Assembly: GCF_014229645.1 (NCBI RefSeq) | Contig: NZ_JAATOD010000001.1 | Span: 248,001 to 312,000, forward strand | Length of the DNA: 64,000 bases | Source: Listeria swaminathanii | GTDB taxonomy: Bacteria; Bacillota; Bacilli; Lactobacillales; Listeriaceae | Direction of reading: 5' to 3' | In this document: positions 56,544 to 64,000 of the stretch, in pieces | Numbering within the stretch: position 1 is the stretch's first letter | Layout: every line of letters begins with the position of its first letter | The notes under the pieces: generated by a model | Database searches by the model: none | Seen by the model: only the letters and a program-made list of their open reading frames with translations | What the model was told of the DNA's origin: nothing | Position numbers and translations under genes: made by a program

Positions 56544-57516
56544 ATGTCGTTTTCCGCTCTACTAAACGAAAATCTAAATCAAGCAGTGGCAAATCACTGC
56601 CAAATAATTGGTTCATAATTAACATAAACGCATTTTCGGCTTGCAAATTTACAGGATAATGAATCGTCGTAATATCAAGCAAATGCGCCACTTCCATATT
56701 ATCAAAACCACAAATCGCAAAATCTTCTGGCACACTATAACCGAGCCGCCTCGCTTCCGTCAAAAGCCCAGCCGCAAAATAATCATTCGGTGTCAAAAAG
56801 GCATCAGGTTTATGCTCCGCTTCCGCAAACCAATGCGCAATCTTTTCCCCGTCTTGCCGAGAACCTTGCCCATAAAACTGTCTAAACTCATGCGGATCAA
56901 GCTCATAGCGCGTACAAAAATCTTTAAAAGCAAGCATGCGACTTTGCGTATTGAGCCCAGTCGTATTGCCGTACACATTCACAAATTTCCGATAGCCTTT
57001 TGCATACAAATGTTCTAGACCGAGCGTGTAGCCATCATATTGATTCATAAATACAGAAGGAATTTTTTCACTTTCGACGCGTTGCCAAGTGACAATCGGG
57101 CCGTATTTTGTATAATGCTCAATCGTTTTCCAATCATTCGACCGAATCACGAGAACGAGCGCATCGATTTGTTTTTGGCGCAGCATTTCAAGGGCTTCCA
57201 GTTCTTTATCTGGATCAATCCGCGTCATAAACAGCGTGACATTATAGCCATGCTCTTGCGCAATCATCGTAAAACTCTTTAAAAATACATTAAGTGAATC
57301 TGTAAAACTAGGAATGACCATGCCAATTAATTTGGTTGCACCTTTTTTTAGTGACACAGCATTTATATTCGGAACGTAATCTAACTTATCAATAATTGTC
57401 TGGACGCGTTTTCTCGTTTCATCACTCACATAGTCGCGATTATTAATTACCCGTGAAACTGTTGCTGATGAAACACCCGCCAGTTTCGCGATTTCTTGTA
57501 TATTTGCCAATTGCAA
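56542..57516 (-). CDS. LacI-family regulator
   Basis: A 324-residue LacI/GalR repressor. The N-terminal HTH and hinge (residues 1-55) include NIQEIAKLAGVSSATVSRVINNRDYVS. The rest is a periplasmic-binding-like sugar sensor (LIGMVIPSFTDSLNVFLKSF; FLTPNDYFAAGLLTEARRLGY). It is divergent from a GH4 6-phospho-beta-glucosidase gene whose promoter carries the palindrome TGTAATGCATTACA, the likely operator. No GAGG-type ribosome site is strong here except GAGGTG before the ATG. Confidence 0.92.
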   Translation of the reverse strand: MQLANIQEIAKLAGVSSATVSRVINNRDYVSDETRKRVQTIIDKLDYVPNINAVSLKKGATKLIGMVIPSFTDSLNVFLKSFTMIAQEHGYNVTLFMTRIDPDKELEALEMLRQKQIDALVLVIRSNDWKTIEHYTKYGPIVTWQRVESEKIPSVFMNQYDGYTLGLEHLYAKGYRKFVNVYGNTTGLNTQSRMLAFKDFCTRYELDPHEFRQFYGQGSRQDGEKIAHWFAEAEHKPDAFLTPNDYFAAGLLTEARRLGYSVPEDFAICGFDNMEVAHLLDITTIHYPVNLQAENAFMLIMNQLFGSDLPLLDLDFRLVERKTT

Positions 57517-57607
57517 AACACCTCGATTTCTCGTAGCTCTGTATTTAGTATACCAAAAAAGCCCGCCAAATAGCCAGTTTGGATAAATTAAAAATAAGTG
57601 CTTGACC

Positions 57608-57659
57608 TGTAATGCATTACATGAATTATGATGAACTAGAAGAAAAGAAAACGCTTTAA
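57608..57659 (+). promoter_or_regulatory. LacI-type operator and weak cre at the GH4 promoter
   Basis: The perfect palindrome TGTAATGCATTACA (57608-57621) directly follows TTGACC and precedes TTATGATGA, so it sits between -35 and -10. AGAAAACGCTTTAA (57646-57659) is a partial CcpA cre site downstream. Dual repression by the LacI protein and CcpA is likely. Confidence 0.75.
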
Positions 57660-57681
57660 AATTCTAGGAGGTAAGTATATT

Positions 57682-59004
57682 ATGAAAAAAGGTGTAAAAA
57701 TCGTTACAATCGGTGGGGGTTCCAGTTACACACCAGAACTTGTTGAAGGATTTATTAAACGCTATCATGAACTTCCAATCAGAGAACTTTGGCTAGTAGA
57801 TATTGAAGCTGGTCGTGAAAAACTAGAAATCGTTGGTAATATGGCAAAACGTATGGTTAAAGCAGCAAACATTGACTGCGAAGTGCATTTAACACTCGAC
57901 CGTCGTGAAGCTTTAAAAGATGCAGATTTTGTTACAACACAATTTCGTGTTGGTTTATTAGAGGCCCGTATTAAAGATGAAAGAATTCCACTTAGTCACG
58001 GCATTATCGGCCAAGAAACAAACGGTGCGGGTGGAATGTTTAAAGCATTCCGTACGATTCCAGTTATTCTTGGTATTGTAGAAGATATGCGCGAACTTTG
58101 CCCAGATGCTTGGTTAATCAACTTTACAAACCCAGCAGGTATGGTAACAGAAGCAGTTCTTCGTTACGGCAACTGGGATAAAGTTATCGGTCTTTGTAAC
58201 GTGCCAATCGGAGCAGTGAAAAGTGCATCCGACGTTCTTGGCAAACCAGAAGAAGATTTATTCTTCAAATTTGCAGGAATCAACCACTTGCACTGGCACC
58301 GCGTATTTGACAAAGATGGCACCGAATTAACAGAAAAAGTTATCGACGGCCTTTACGCGCCAGATGCTAACCCTGGAAAAGTCGTTGAAAATATTAAAAA
58401 CATGCGCTTCTTATATGAACAAGTAAAACATCTAAAAATGCTACCTTGTCCATATCACCGCTACTACTACATGACAGATGCAATGCTTGAAGAAGAACTG
58501 GCATCTTTCAAAAACGAAGGTACGCGCGGAGAAGTCGTGAAAAAACTAGAAGACAGCTTGTTCGAATTATATAAAGATCCAAATCTTGATTACAAACCAG
58601 AAGAATTATCGAAACGCGGCGGTGCACATTATAGTGATGCAGCATGCGAAATCATCAACTCGATTTACAACAACAAAGGTACGGTAATGGTCGTATCAAC
58701 ACGTAACAATGGCGCAATTGATGATGTTCCTTACGATAGCGCAGTGGAAATCACAAGTGTCATTCGTGCGCACGGTGCGGAACCAATCAACTTTGGCAAA
58801 TTCCCACCAGCACAACGCGGCTTACTACAAGTAATGAAATCCATGGAAGAATTAACGATTGAAGCAGCAGTAACAGGCGATTACGCAACTGCACTTCAAG
58901 CTTTCACTTCCAACCCACTCGTTCCAAGCGGCGACTTAGCAAAAACAATTTTAGATGAAATGCTAGAAGCGCATAAAGAGTTCTTACCACAATTTGCTAA
59001 ATAA
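57682..59004 (+). CDS. GH4 family 6-phospho-beta-glucosidase (second copy)
   Basis: A 440-residue GH4 enzyme closely related to the copy at 41054-42370. It shares TIGGGSSYTPELVEGFIKR, ELWLVDIEAGREKLEIVG and EMLEAHKEFLPQFAK. It differs in the metal and substrate region (GLCNVPIG, FAGINHLHWHR). It is NAD+- and Mn-dependent in the family. AGGAGG is the ribosome site. The divergent LacI regulator and operator make it sugar-inducible. Two GH4 paralogues about 15 kb apart, each with its own local regulator, suggest specialisation for different phospho-beta-glucosides. Confidence 0.93.
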   Translation: MKKGVKIVTIGGGSSYTPELVEGFIKRYHELPIRELWLVDIEAGREKLEIVGNMAKRMVKAANIDCEVHLTLDRREALKDADFVTTQFRVGLLEARIKDERIPLSHGIIGQETNGAGGMFKAFRTIPVILGIVEDMRELCPDAWLINFTNPAGMVTEAVLRYGNWDKVIGLCNVPIGAVKSASDVLGKPEEDLFFKFAGINHLHWHRVFDKDGTELTEKVIDGLYAPDANPGKVVENIKNMRFLYEQVKHLKMLPCPYHRYYYMTDAMLEEELASFKNEGTRGEVVKKLEDSLFELYKDPNLDYKPEELSKRGGAHYSDAACEIINSIYNNKGTVMVVSTRNNGAIDDVPYDSAVEITSVIRAHGAEPINFGKFPPAQRGLLQVMKSMEELTIEAAVTGDYATALQAFTSNPLVPSGDLAKTILDEMLEAHKEFLPQFAK

Positions 59005-59008
59005 TTCG

Positions 59009-59043
59009 CAAGTGATCCCTAGAAAATAGGGGTCACTTTTTTT
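59009..59043 (+). terminator. intrinsic terminator after the GH4 gene
   Basis: Arms AAGTGATCCCTA and TAGGGGTCACTT then T. Confidence 0.9.
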
Positions 59044-59109
59044 ATGTAAGTTGTTTAAGCGAGCATTTTTGCAAGTTTCCTGTAAAATAGACTTTGGGAG
59101 GGATGCGTA

Positions 59110-60363
59110 GTGCAAACAAATCTGGAAAGAATAAAGCAACACCTAGAAAATTTAGATGAATTTACAGCAACTCCGGGTCAAGGAACAACTCGGCTTACAT
59201 ACAGCAAAGAAGACCACGAGGCGCGCAACTATTTAAAACAGGAAATGACAAAAGTAGGGCTGACTGTTTCGGAAGATGCGATTGGGAATATCTACGGACG
59301 ATTAGAAGGCGAAAATCCAGATTTACCAGCAGTTATCGTTGGATCTCATTTTGATTCGGTTCCAAACGGTGGCGCTTTTGATGGACCAGCTGGCGTTATT
59401 ACTGGCCTTGAAGTAGCTAGCGTTTTTCATGAACAACAAATTAAGCCACATTTTCCGCTTGAAATTATTGCAATGGTGGAAGAAGAAGGTTCTCGTTTCG
59501 GTGCAGGACTCCTTGCCTCGCGAGCGATTACAGGCAAAGTCACAAAAGAAATGCTGCATGAAATGAAAGATATAGCGGGCGTTACCGCTGCGGAAGCCAT
59601 GGCTAGTGTAGGTTTTGACGCCAACCAAGTACATACAGCGATTCGTACAAAAGAGTCCGTCAAAGCATTTATAGAATTACATATCGAACAAGGTCCTGTC
59701 CTCGAAAACGCCAATGAAGACGTAGCGCTAGTTGATACAGTAGTCGGTTTAACACAAATTAAAGTAACCGTAAAAGGGCAGGCTGGCCATGCAGGCACAA
59801 CCCCAATGCTTGACCGAAAAGATGCGCTAGTTTCAGCTGTCGAAATTTTAGGGCAATTACCAGAACTCGCTATCCAAGAAGGTGGCGGAACCGTGCTAAC
59901 TATCGGCAAACTAAACGTTTATCCAAATGGCGCAAACGTTATTCCAGATAAAGTCGTTTTCACCGTGGATATTCGCGCAAAAAACGAAATTCACGTCCAA
60001 AATACATTAGCAAAAACAAAGAAAATTATCCAAGCTGCCGAAAAAAATGGCATTACTTGCGAAATAGAAAATATGATTTACCAGCAACCAACCCATTTAT
60101 CAAAAGAAATTCACCAAGCCTTGACCGAAAGTGCTGACCAACTCGGCTTTAAATACCGGACAATGGTTAGCGGGGCCGGACACGATGCGATGATTTTCGC
60201 CAGTTTAACCGAAGTGGGCCTGATTTTTGTCCCTAGTCATAACGGCATAAGCCATGCCCCAGAAGAATGGACCGATTACGATAAGCTCCAAAAAGGAATC
60301 GAAGTCGTACTTGAAACAGTAAAAAAATGGACGGAGGAAAGCGCGAATGAATCAAACAATTAA
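59110..60363 (+). CDS. M20 amidohydrolase (N-carbamoyl-L-amino acid hydrolase/allantoate amidohydrolase type)
   Basis: A 417-residue dinuclear metal hydrolase. Metal ligands and catalytic residues are visible: [18 protein letters not shown] (His, Asp), [17 protein letters not shown] (Glu pair), [10 protein letters not shown] (His) and the C-terminal [12 protein letters not shown] (His). The dimer domain [15 protein letters not shown] fits N-carbamoyl-L-amino acid or allantoate hydrolases. It starts at GTG 59110 after GGGAGGG. Its end overlaps the next gene by 17 bases, so the two are translated together, probably in salvage of acylated or carbamoylated amino acids. Confidence 0.9.
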   Translation: MQTNLERIKQHLENLDEFTATPGQGTTRLTYSKEDHEARNYLKQEMTKVGLTVSEDAIGNIYGRLEGENPDLPAVIVGSHFDSVPNGGAFDGPAGVITGLEVASVFHEQQIKPHFPLEIIAMVEEEGSRFGAGLLASRAITGKVTKEMLHEMKDIAGVTAAEAMASVGFDANQVHTAIRTKESVKAFIELHIEQGPVLENANEDVALVDTVVGLTQIKVTVKGQAGHAGTTPMLDRKDALVSAVEILGQLPELAIQEGGGTVLTIGKLNVYPNGANVIPDKVVFTVDIRAKNEIHVQNTLAKTKKIIQAAEKNGITCEIENMIYQQPTHLSKEIHQALTESADQLGFKYRTMVSGAGHDAMIFASLTEVGLIFVPSHNGISHAPEEWTDYDKLQKGIEVVLETVKKWTEESANESNN

Positions 60364-61528
60364 ACAAGTAGTTTTAAATAATGAAGAAGCCATGATTGCC
60401 TTCCGCCGTGATTTGCATATACATCCCGAACTTCAATGGCAAGAATTTCGCACAACCGACCAAGTTGCTAAAGAATTAGATAAACTGGGCATTCCGTATC
60501 GGCGCACTGAACCGACCGGATTAATCGCAGAACTCAAAGGAGGAAAACCCGGAAAAACGGTTGCCTTACGAGCAGACATGGATGCACTTCCAGTCCAAGA
60601 GCTAAACCAAGACCTTCCATATAAATCTACAGAAGATGGCAAAATGCACGCTTGCGGTCACGATGCGCACACTGCTATGTTATTAACCGCAGCAAAAGCA
60701 CTCGTAGAAGTAAAAGACGAGCTACCCGGAACTGTGCGCTTCATTTTCCAACCGTCAGAAGAAATTGCCGAGGGCGCCAAAGAAATGATTGCCCAAGGAG
60801 CGATGGAAGGCGTGGACCACGTGTTTGGAATTCATATCTGGTCCCAAACTCCAAGCGGGAAGATATCTTGCGTAGTTGGCTCTACATTCGCCTCCGCAGA
60901 TATTATCCAAATCGATTTCAAAGGCCAAGGAGGTCACGGAGCAATGCCGCATGACACAATCGACGCAGCCGTTATCGCTTCTTCATTCGTTATGAATCTC
61001 CAAGCCATCGTAGCACGCGAAACAGACCCACTTGATCCAGTCGTTGTAACAATCGGCAAAATGGATGTTGGCACTCGCTACAACGTTATCGCTGAAAATG
61101 CCCGTTTAGAAGGAACGCTTCGTTGTTTCAACAACACAACACGCGCCAAAGTTGCAAAATCAATTGAACACTACGCCAAACAAACCGCCGCTATCTATGG
61201 TGGCACAGCAGAAATGATTTACAAACAAGGCACACAACCAGTAATCAACGACGAAAATAGTGCCTTACTCGTCCAAAAAACAATTACAGAATCATTCGGC
61301 GAAGACATGCTTTACTTTGAACGTCCAACAACCGGCGGGGAAGATTTCAGCTATTTCCAAGACGAAGCTCCCGGCAGTTTTGCACTCGTTGGCTGTGGCA
61401 ATCCAGAAAAAGATACAGAATGGGCGCACCATCACGGCCGATTTAATATCGACGAAAGTGTCATGAAAAATGGCGCCGAGCTATATGCCCAGTTTGCCTA
61501 TAACTATTTAAACCAAGATGAAATATAA
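60347..61528 (+). CDS. M20 amidohydrolase (N-acyl-L-amino acid/hippurate hydrolase type)
   Basis: A 393-residue M20D peptidase-like amidohydrolase. Markers are [47 protein letters not shown] (metal Cys/His), [15 protein letters not shown] (catalytic Glu) and [10 protein letters not shown]. It removes acyl groups from amino acids such as hippurate or N-acetyl amino acids. It is translationally coupled to the upstream carbamoylase-like gene; GGAGGAAAG is the ribosome site inside that gene. Confidence 0.92.
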   Translation: MNQTIKQVVLNNEEAMIAFRRDLHIHPELQWQEFRTTDQVAKELDKLGIPYRRTEPTGLIAELKGGKPGKTVALRADMDALPVQELNQDLPYKSTEDGKMHACGHDAHTAMLLTAAKALVEVKDELPGTVRFIFQPSEEIAEGAKEMIAQGAMEGVDHVFGIHIWSQTPSGKISCVVGSTFASADIIQIDFKGQGGHGAMPHDTIDAAVIASSFVMNLQAIVARETDPLDPVVVTIGKMDVGTRYNVIAENARLEGTLRCFNNTTRAKVAKSIEHYAKQTAAIYGGTAEMIYKQGTQPVINDENSALLVQKTITESFGEDMLYFERPTTGGEDFSYFQDEAPGSFALVGCGNPEKDTEWAHHHGRFNIDESVMKNGAELYAQFAYNYLNQDEI

Positions 61529-61530
61529 CG

Positions 61531-61571
61531 AAAAAAAGCCTCCAGCTAATTAAATTAACTGGAGGCTTTTT
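61531..61571. terminator. bidirectional terminator
   Basis: Arms AAAGCCTCCAG and CTGGAGGCTTT, convergent with the aldolase gene. Confidence 0.9.
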
Positions 61572-61576
61572 GAATA

Positions 61577-62593
61577 CTATTGTTTTTCTACTACATGTAC
61601 ATCTTCGAAAGAACCATATTTTGTCCACCAAGGAACGGCACCTTCATCAAGCAATTTATCAAGAGAAGTAATGTTTTCTTTCCCTTGTGTACGAAGCCAT
61701 TCGCGTAAAGCGTCATCGCCTTGTTTACCATACACTTCGATACCATCAGCCCAAGTTGCACGACCACAAAGAACGCCACTGTATTGCACGTTATGTTGGT
61801 TAGCAAATTGAATTGTTTTGTGGAACATTTCAGAAGTTACACCAGCACTTAGATAAATAAATGGAAGTGGGCTTAAATCGGAACACTCTTCAAAATGACG
61901 AGCTGCTTCGTCTTGCGTATAAGCGACTTCACCTTCCGCAAAACCTTCCACATATTTAAAGTTAACTGGAACTTCAAGTTTAAGTACATCTACACCGTAA
62001 CGAGGTTTAGAGAATTCTTTAATAGAAGCTTTTACTTTTGCAGGTTTCAATTTAGCATACTCTAAAGAAGCAGAATCAGTAACTGTTGCATCATAAGTAA
62101 TTGGCTCTAAGAAAAATGGAATATCAACTGCGCGACATTCAGCGCCAATTCTTTCTAAAAAGGCATATTTGATTTCATTAATTTCAGCTGGTTCATCTGG
62201 ATCGTAATAAACAAGAATTTTAACAGCGTCTCCGCCATTTTCTTTAATACGAAGTGCTGATAAATCTTCAATTAAATCAGGAAGTTTACCAGGAGTTGTT
62301 GCATCATAGCCTGTTTTTTCATAAGAAGTTAAAAGTCCGCTACCTTCGTGGCGAGCTTTGATTGCTGGAGTACCATATTCTAAATCAAGCAAAATCGCAG
62401 AAGCATATGGCGTTAATTCTTCAGAAACAAGTTGTTTGAAGTCTTCAACGTCCTTTTTGTTTTCAGTTCCTTTTGCTTGTTGGATCATTTTTTTGAGTGA
62501 GCCACGTTGGTCAATGGCAAGCGCTGCAATGACACCTTTATCGTTGGAGAGTCTTTGTAAACCATCAAATTTACCTTTTGTTATTTGTACCAT
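61577..62593 (-). CDS. lacD: tagatose 1,6-bisphosphate aldolase
   Basis: A 338-residue class I aldolase of the LacD type, which cleaves tagatose 1,6-bisphosphate to dihydroxyacetone phosphate and glyceraldehyde 3-phosphate. Traits: the start (KGKFDGLQRLSNDKGVIAALAIDQRGSLKKMI), LLDLEYGTPAI, KILVYYDPDEP, the VDVLKLEVPVNFKYVEG segment with the Schiff-base Lys, and PFIYLSAGVTSEMF. It stands alone, with no lac genes beside it, so it may feed from a tagatose/galactitol pathway elsewhere. AAGGAGACTAG is the ribosome site. Confidence 0.93.
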   Translation of the reverse strand: MVQITKGKFDGLQRLSNDKGVIAALAIDQRGSLKKMIQQAKGTENKKDVEDFKQLVSEELTPYASAILLDLEYGTPAIKARHEGSGLLTSYEKTGYDATTPGKLPDLIEDLSALRIKENGGDAVKILVYYDPDEPAEINEIKYAFLERIGAECRAVDIPFFLEPITYDATVTDSASLEYAKLKPAKVKASIKEFSKPRYGVDVLKLEVPVNFKYVEGFAEGEVAYTQDEAARHFEECSDLSPLPFIYLSAGVTSEMFHKTIQFANQHNVQYSGVLCGRATWADGIEVYGKQGDDALREWLRTQGKENITSLDKLLDEGAVPWWTKYGSFEDVHVVEKQ

Positions 62594-62830
62594 TTTTATC
62601 TAGTCTCCTTTATAGCAATTTGTCGTTGCTTTAATCAATTTATCCTTCCTTATTATACCACTTTTAAATTTTTTTAAAACATAGGTACATTTCCGTATTG
62701 ATTTATCGCGAAGAATAATTTACGATATATGTGGAGTGTTAGGTATTATTAGAGGTTCGGGATAATTTCTACTAATACATTCTCTTTTGGGAAAGTCATT
62801 TAACGATTAGACTAGACCAGGAGTGATGAA

Positions 62831-64000
62831 ATGAATCGACGCGAAAGACGTAAACAAAAAAGACGCAAGAACTTGATTATCGTGTTGAGTACTGTATTTC
62901 TACTGTTTATTACCACTAGCTGGATGATATTTGAATTTAAAAGTAAACAACAGCAAACAGTATCCTCACCAACTAAGAAGAAAGCAGCAACTGCCACAAA
63001 GCCACCAGAAGACTCAGGGACCAAAAAAGAAGAAACTAAAGAACCAGAGCCAGTAGAAGAAAAGCCTAAAGAAACCATTGTAAAAAATCAAGAAATTGAT
63101 GATTATTTACAAAAAATCGGATTTAGCGGCTCAGCACTTGTTGTTCGCGATGGAGAAATCGTCATACAAAAAGGTTATTTGTATGCAAATCGTGATGAAG
63201 AAGTATTGAATACGCCAGATACGTTGTTTTATATCGGTTCTTCTCAAAAGGCAATAATAGCAACAGCACTGTTACAATTAGAAGAAAAAGGTAAAATAAA
63301 TACGAATGATCCAATTTCGAAGTATATACCTAATTTTCCTAATGGTAACAAGATTTTAGTTAAGAACTTTTTGAACCACACATCTGGGATTGTTGGGCGT
63401 CCAAAATTAACAAGTAACATGACGCCAGAACAACTAATTCAAGCTATTGAGAAAAGGGGAATTAAATCACAACCTGGAAAATGGGATTATATGGATGCTA
63501 ATTACACTGTGGTTGGTTATCTTGTAGAAAAAGTTAGTGGAAAACCATTAGCGACTTACCTACAAGAAAACATTTTTGAACCTGCAGGAATGAAGCACAC
63601 TGGATACTTACAAAAAGATGTCGATGGGGGCAAAAACGTATCAATAGGATACAAAATTGACGACAATGGGATTTTCCAAAGTCCAAAACTTGTAGACTTA
63701 ACGCAATTATACGGATCAGGGGATATTAGTATGACTGCAACGGATTTGTATTTATTTGACAAAGCATTAATGGATAAAAAATTAATTTCAGAAGCAAGTT
63801 TGAAGAAAATGTTCACACCGGGTAGTAAGTCAACTTATGGAATGGGATTCTATGTGGATCCAGGGAGTTATAATAGTCACGGGGTAGTAACCGGATGGGA
63901 TGTGTCTAACAGTGTTAGCCACACCGGCAGAACTTACGTTGTTCTATTCTCCAACGTCCAAAATCATATTGCTTCTTTTGGTAAAGTGAATAACGACATT
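62831..64000 (+). CDS. serine beta-lactamase-like / penicillin-binding protein, cut by the window end
   Basis: At least 390 residues, open at the right edge. It has a basic N-terminus, one membrane helix (about residues 14-36) and a Lys/Glu/Pro-rich linker to about residue 88. A class C beta-lactamase/DD-peptidase-like domain follows: catalytic SSQK (Ser137, Lys140), Y-M-D at 220-222 where YxN is usual, and HTG near the right edge (SVSHTGRTYV). The fold is a membrane-anchored extracellular serine hydrolase acting on cell-wall peptides or D-amino-acid esters. CAGGAGTG precedes the ATG. Confidence 0.88.
   Translation, partial: MNRRERRKQKRRKNLIIVLSTVFLLFITTSWMIFEFKSKQQQTVSSPTKKKAATATKPPEDSGTKKEETKEPEPVEEKPKETIVKNQEIDDYLQKIGFSGSALVVRDGEIVIQKGYLYANRDEEVLNTPDTLFYIGSSQKAIIATALLQLEEKGKINTNDPISKYIPNFPNGNKILVKNFLNHTSGIVGRPKLTSNMTPEQLIQAIEKRGIKSQPGKWDYMDANYTVVGYLVEKVSGKPLATYLQENIFEPAGMKHTGYLQKDVDGGKNVSIGYKIDDNGIFQSPKLVDLTQLYGSGDISMTATDLYLFDKALMDKKLISEASLKKMFTPGSKSTYGMGFYVDPGSYNSHGVVTGWDVSNSVSHTGRTYVVLFSNVQNHIASFGKVNNDI

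Overview
The window is low-GC Firmicute chromosome. Its gene content and order identify it as Listeria, almost certainly L. monocytogenes or a very close relative. The recognisable landmarks are the RliB-CRISPR locus, the pssA-E exopolysaccharide operon, a Lin0512-family protein, an LRR-LPXTG surface protein and the heme monooxygenase/nitroreductase pair. This matches the lmo0480-lmo0540 stretch of strain EGD-e as I remember it. No rRNA, tRNA, IS element or prophage was seen.

Layout. 1-9.4 kb: a frameshifted secreted-protein gene, an HD phosphohydrolase, a TetR/oleate hydratase pair, rlmN, a Fur-controlled isdG heme monooxygenase, a nitroreductase, a cysteine-free L32 gene and a Nudix protein. 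9.4-17.1 kb: a LysR regulator divergent from a shikimate/quinate-type operon (flavin/Fe-S oxidoreductase, aroE, aroD), then a second LysR and a CocE-type hydrolase. 17.2-20.4 kb: SGNH hydrolase, an EamA transporter behind a structured, terminator-bearing leader, a UPF0291 protein and a second prs. 20.4-21.3 kb: CRISPR array 1 (rliB), 11 repeats with no cas genes beside it. 21.5-28.8 kb: lipoprotein, glutamine amidotransferase, MarR/Lin0512, LPXTG internalin-like protein, UspA, CapA-like protein and a phosphoglycerate-mutase-like lipoprotein. 29.1-37.9 kb: a type I-B CRISPR-Cas locus (cas6-cas8b-cas7-cas5-cas3-cas1 remnant-cas2) and array 2 (26 repeats, 25 spacers). 38-46.5 kb: DUF1304 protein, drug-efflux MFS, ROK regulator, GH4 enzyme, RpiR regulator, SulP transporter and a TipA-like MerR regulator. 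46.7-53.9 kb: pssA-E, the c-di-GMP-activated exopolysaccharide machine. 53.9-64 kb: methyltransferase, ACT/UPF0210 pair, LacI regulator with a second GH4 enzyme, two M20 amidohydrolases, tagatose-bisphosphate aldolase and a serine beta-lactamase-like protein cut by the window end.

The most interesting part is the two-array CRISPR system. Both arrays have homologous leaders of about 188 bases, with the same promoter geometry (TCGACA, 17 bases, TAAGAT or TATGAT, then 24 bases to the first repeat). Their repeats differ at only 3 of 29 positions. The interference genes look intact, but the adaptation module is broken: cas4 is absent and cas1 survives only as a 93-residue C-terminal piece abutting cas3. 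This suggests one immune system serving two arrays that can still interfere but can no longer acquire spacers by its own Cas1. A second candidate for new biology is the unrecognised structured leader upstream of the EamA transporter (about 17,855-18,015). All functional statements come from reading sequence and motifs; no database search was possible.
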